A stretch of 64,000 nucleotides of DNA from assembly GCA_019925095.2 (NCBI GenBank), contig CM034415.1:10776333-10840332 (forward strand), read 5' to 3'. The notes beneath the pieces were generated by a model that had not been told where the DNA came from, ran no database searches, and worked only from the letters and a program-made list of their open reading frames with translations. The translations under genes and the position numbers were made by a program. Below are positions 54,901 through 60,900 of the stretch, piece by piece. The stretch's first letter is position 1, and every line of letters begins with the position of its first letter. This stretch comes from Dendrolimus kikuchii. Lineage: Eukaryota; Arthropoda; Insecta; Lepidoptera; Lasiocampidae.

Positions 54901-57900
54901 ATTTTATATTCGAGTCTCGTCTATTTTATACATAGTATATTATCTATGGGCTCATCTGTTTCATATATAGTGCATTATGTATGTGTTTGTTTCATTAGGG
55001 TCCAATTCTGCAATTACTATCTCGACACACACATATACATACATACATGTATATATAATAATATACAATAAATAATAAGAACATTGAATTACTTACTCCT
55101 CTGTAGTAGTACATTTTGCGTTGATAATGAAGCTGATATGAGTGAGAGGAACTCCCTTAGGCAGGCCAGTGGTCCCAGACGAGAATAGTATGAACAGCAA
55201 GTCGTTCCAACCGTCTACTGGAGTTGGTAGAAAGTCCTAGAAAAAACATATTCTGGATTAAAATCTATTAAAAATGAACCAAATGATAATTAATTACTTT
55301 ACTAGGTATTTTAATTACGTTTCTGAGAGCGATGAAGTAATAACAAGTCGGAATCCATGTTGGAGAATGCAGAATGCACTTTAATTGATTTTATAGTTGA
55401 GTATCGTGATAGATGTAAAAAGAGCTAGGTCACTTTTTAAACATATCTCTCATTCGCTCTGTTAGTATTTTAAAAGCTCTCCGGCTCAATATGCTCACTA
55501 CAGATTAGGCATCAGTAACAACCCTACGCTGCGAAATAGTAATACTTTTTAGTAATGAATAAGATTTTTTAAATAAAGAAGAAGAAATAAAAGTATACAA
55601 AAAACAATAAAAATAATAAAAGAAACAATAATATTAATAAATGATTTCTCTGACGATATTACAAGGTCAGGAGGAACGATTATATGATACTGTTACGACC
55701 TAGGTGCCGACAAAGGCAAATTCACACCTGCAACCCGGTAGAAACACATTTTATTACCTTTTCGGCATTTGGACTTCTTTTGTTTACTTTGTGTTTAGAA
55801 AAACAGCTCATTGTGTATTGTAATCTTTTATGGTAGTCATTAGCCAGTTGTGATTCTAGGAAATTCGGTCCACGCGGCCCAACAGACATATTGCATTTTT
55901 ACAGTATAAAGCAATGGCCCAATGGAGAGAGGAGGCAATCGAGCGATACCCATAAGCGAAGCAAGACGTGTGTACATTCGGTAATCTATTTAGTGACGGA
56001 CTTTTGCGTGTGTTATTGAATCGTGCACTACGTTTGGACTGGTTGTGTTCAGTTATATTTGTACCTGTGTTATACTTTTTGTATAGTTCTAATAAATTCT
56101 ATAGTAATTCCAAAAGCATTTTAATTCGAGTCAACAATACAAAAAGCAGTGCGTCAAGCAATTGCGCAATTGAGTCACTTCTATTATATAGACCCACTTA
56201 CACTCAGTTATGGGCAACTTGACTCAAATAAAACATCTCGACTTAATCTTGTATGAAAGTGCGATTAAGTTTTCTAAATTTATTTATTGGCCTAAAATAC
56301 AGCGGGCGCAAGGTGCGTTTTTTGAGTCACTCGCCGCGTATATAATTTGAGTAAGATTTTACTGCGCCATGATGTAATTTCGAATTAGCTAAAAATGCCA
56401 GTGCAGTGAGTAATCGTCTAAGTTACTAAGATGACAGTAGGAATTTAATTGACTTATTCATGAATATATCCGTGCAGGAACGGAGAAAGAATAAAATTTC
56501 CTGTGGCCGGGCGGCCTGTCGTAAGAGGCGACAAAACAGCCCACAGCCAGGTGGTAGGGCATTTGACCGGCTGGATGGCTACCAACCCTGGTCTAAAGTA
56601 TGTCGCCATAACAACTTTGAGTTATGTTCCGGCATTAATGATTAGACTACTGACCAGGATCCAGTCTCCTTTAAGAGAGCAGCAGCGCATTTGTAGTACC
56701 TTTGGTGTTGCAAATGTCCATAGGCGATGGTAACCGCTTTCCATCAAGTGGGTCGTCTGCCTGCCTGCTGAACTCCTGCAATAAAAAAAAATATATTACT
56801 TCAGATCAGTTTCCAAAACAGTACCACATTTTTTTCGAAAGAGATGCTTAGACTTCATAATTACATTGTCTTTGTGCGCATAGAGATGAAGTTGAGAATG
56901 CTTGAGGATATATATTTATGTGTTATCCTTTCCTAGTGCAAGAAAATAAGCACTGGAATCACAGACTGGAATATATTGTATGAACAGTCACGAACAAATT
57001 AATAAGAGCATTATTTAGATTTAATTAAGTAGATCTATAAACTATAGTTACTGAGCTAAATGAGAGATCGGCTCTTTTAAGCAAAAGAGCTACATCTCTA
57101 CTTCCTTTCAGTGAACCGTTGTGCGCATGCCTAAACGCCATATCGATTAGTATTAAACTACTTAACGAATTGAAGTGGAAATCAGGCATAATGACGCAAT
57201 AGTAAAGACATTTTTTTATTTCAGGAGGGGTCGCAAAGTTTTCTACCTAGTAATAATGAATGAATTACTGATTATTTATTTAGAACTAGCTGACCCGGCA
57301 ATCTTGGTACCGCCTCAGAATCAATAAATAAAAAACGTTGATTTCTGAACGACAGGACGAACATCAAACGTTTGACAGGTGGGAATAGTTTCTAAGGGGA
57401 AGCGAAATTGTTGTTTTTACTATATTCCAAGCATTTTTTTCACATTTACTCGCCTTTTAAACCTTCCCTGGACTTCCACAAATAATTCAAAACCAAAATT
57501 AGCCAAATCAGTCCAGCCGTTCTCGAATTTTAGCGAGACTAACGAACAGCAATTGATTTTTATATATGTAGATAGCAAATATTTTATTGTTCAGCAAAAT
57601 AAACAATTACAGAATGAATAATGCGACGGGCTCTGTGGTTGAGCGGGCTAAGCCTTTGCCGGCCTACCTCACTGCAACGCAGAGGCTCCGGGTTCGATTC
57701 CTGGTATAGTAAATTTTGGAAACGTATTTTCTCCATTAGTTACTATGGTCTGGGTGTCTGGGATCGGCCCCAGAGTAATCCGTTGTATATTACCCATAAC
57801 ACAAGCGTAACTTGCTTAATTGGGGGATATACAATATGTGTGCTTGTCTGCCGATTATATTATTATTATTATAAATGAAATAATTCTACGGCAAAACAAA

Positions 57901-60900
57901 AGGCGGAAATATCGCTTAAAGTGATCTCTTACAGGCAACCTGATTGAGAGAATAGCTACTTTTAACAACTTATGTCTAGGTATAATTAAATAAAAAAAGA
58001 ACACAACACAAGAAGTACAATGTGGACAGAAACAGCAAAATTTATTTGTGCTTAACTAAACTTTCAATTTAAATTTTTAACTAAATATATATTTTTTTTT
58101 TATTGCAGGAGATCAGCAGACAGGCAGACGGCCCACTTGATGGAAAGCGATTACCATCGCCTATGGACATTTGCAACAGCAAAGTTGCTACAAATACGCT
58201 GCTGCTCTCTTAAGGGAAACTGAAACCTGGTCACTAATGCCGGAACACAACTCAAGGTTGTTATGGCGACATACTTTAGACCAGGGGTGGTTGGACACAG
58301 ACCTGGCTGTGGGTTGTTAAGTCGCCTCTTACGACAGGCCGCCCCAACGCAGAAAAATTTATTCTTTCTCCGTTCCTGCACGGATTGAAATAACAGTCTG
58401 TTTACATCGATATTAGTTCTTTGGTTTTCGAACAGATGGCGTTAGTAGTAACAGTCCATTTGGTATTACACATGTCTTATCGGTTTCATAATTTTCGATA
58501 GATGGCGTTAGGAATACAATAAAATTGTAATTAATAAAAATTGTTATACTACTCTGTACCAAAAAGTACTGGGACAATAATACACAAAATTTTAGTTATT
58601 CATTCAAATTTATTTTATTACCTTCAAAGTATACTCCTTCAGAAACGATATATTGACGCCAAAGAATAATCTAATCATCAAAAAATCTTTTAAACGCTTT
58701 TTCCGGAACTGAGTCTAGTTCTCATCACAAATTCTTCTTTATATCTTCTACCGAATGATAACAGGTGCCCAGAAGTGGTAATTTGAGATTAGGAAAAAGA
58801 AAGAAGTCGGCTGGAGCCTTATACAATACAATACTCTTTATTGTACACCAACATTACAAAGATTTTTTTTAAATATATATTTATGGCTTGGCAACTAGGC
58901 CTTTAAGCCAGAGAAAAAATACACAATAAACCTACATAGGTTCTAAAAGGTTGTACAATGGGCGGCCTTATTGCTGAATTTGGTGAATAAGCTTGCTCGA
59001 TGGTATTTCATGAGTTTTTGGTCAAAAATTCGTTCACAATGATGGCCTCGTGCGAAGATTTCCGCGCACTGCAGTGATTCTGACGGCCTCTGTGGTTGAC
59101 CGGGCTAAGCCTTTGCCGGCCTACCTCACTGCAACGCAGAGGCTCCGGGTTCGATTCCTGGTATAGTAAATTTCGGAAACGTATTTTCTCCGTTATTTAC
59201 TATGGATATCTGGGATCGGCCCCAGAGTAGTCCGTTGTATTACCCATAACACAAGCGTAACTTGCTTAATTTGGGGATATACAATATGTGTGTTTGTCTG
59301 CCGATTATTATTATTATTTAATAGGACTGCCTCGTCTACTGTAGGCCTGAGGCTTAATCATAAACTTAAGTGTCAGTGTATTTGCGTCCCTTGCGCCCCG
59401 GGGTTCGTGTAGAAGGACGTGGATAAGCAACGGCAAACCCCCTGAACCAGCGCTGTCGTGGGCTGATGGCCGAGTGCGAGGTAAGTGCAAGATTCCTGTA
59501 TTCTCCGGGCACCAAATTTTAATTGGGTAACAAGGTATGGCCATAGAACACAGAACCCCTATCCCGCGGGGATTGCCTGAGTGCGTCTCCACATTCTGAA
59601 GATTAGCAACGCGTTGGCAACGCCCCTGATGTTGCAACCATCCATAGGAACCGTAACCGTATACACGTATATCGTTGGACATATCCGTGCAGGAACAGAG
59701 AAAGAATACAATTTCCTGTGGCCGGGCGGCCTGTCGTAAGAGGCGACAAAACAACCCACAGCCAGGTGGTAGGGCATACGCCCGACTGGATGGCTACCAC
59801 CCCTGGTCTAGAGTATGCCACCATAACAACCTTAAGTTGTGTTCCGGCATAGTGGCCAGGTTCCAGTCTCCCTTAAGAGAGCAGCAGCGCATTTATAGCA
59901 CCTTTGGTTGCAAAAATATTCATAGGCGACGGTAACAGCTTTCCATCAAGTGGGCAGGCTGCCTGTCTGCTGAACCCTGAAATAAAAAATTTAAAAAAGG
60001 CAACGCTAACCAGCTTCCATCAAGTGGGCCGTCTGCCACAGGCCAAAAATATATACAATATGTTACAAGCAAAGTAATTTTTAATTACCTCGACAGAAGC
60101 GGTCTGATCCACCAGGTCTTTGAACAGTATGGCTCCTTCCTTCTTCTCGTCTCCATAGATAATGTAGATCTGCACGCATCCAACGGAGTCGAATGCCTTC
60201 TTGTGCGCGTTGTAGGCGTCAGGGGAACAGAACATGACCCTCGGCTTTGATATCTTCACTCTATGGAGGAGAGGGGCTGGAAGACAATCGAAGAACTACC
60301 ATATTATTCTTTTTTTTTTTTTGGATGAAATCAGCAGACAGGCAGACGGCCCACTTGATGGAAAGCGGTTACCATCGCCTATAGACATTTGCAACACCAA
60401 AGTTGCTGCAAATCCACTGCTGATCTCTTAAGGGAAACGAACCTGGTCACTAATGCCGGAACACAACTCAAGGTTGTTATGGCGACATACTTTAGACCAG
60501 GGGTGGTAGCCATCCAATCGGGCAAATGCCCTACTACCTGGCTGTGGGTTGTTAAGTCGCCTCTTACGACAGGCCGCCCGGCCGCAGGAAATTGTATTCT
60601 TTCTCCGTTCCTGCACGGATCATTCATTGACTAGCTCGTGATTTTTGTTTTATCCCTAACTTGGTACAACGTGGTAAAGCTAAGCTGGAATAATTATCTT
60701 AATTAGTAAGAAAGACAATAATGTTTATTTAGAGTTATTTAAAATGGAAATTATGCATAAGCAGTATAACAAAAGCCAAAGGTCAACTAACTCTAAACAG
60801 GCCGCAACTCAGCAAATGCTGGTTGATAATGAGGCTGCCTCTAGTGAATACAAAGCTTTAGAACCGGCGGCATTATCTCTAAATTTGCACGTATATTTCT

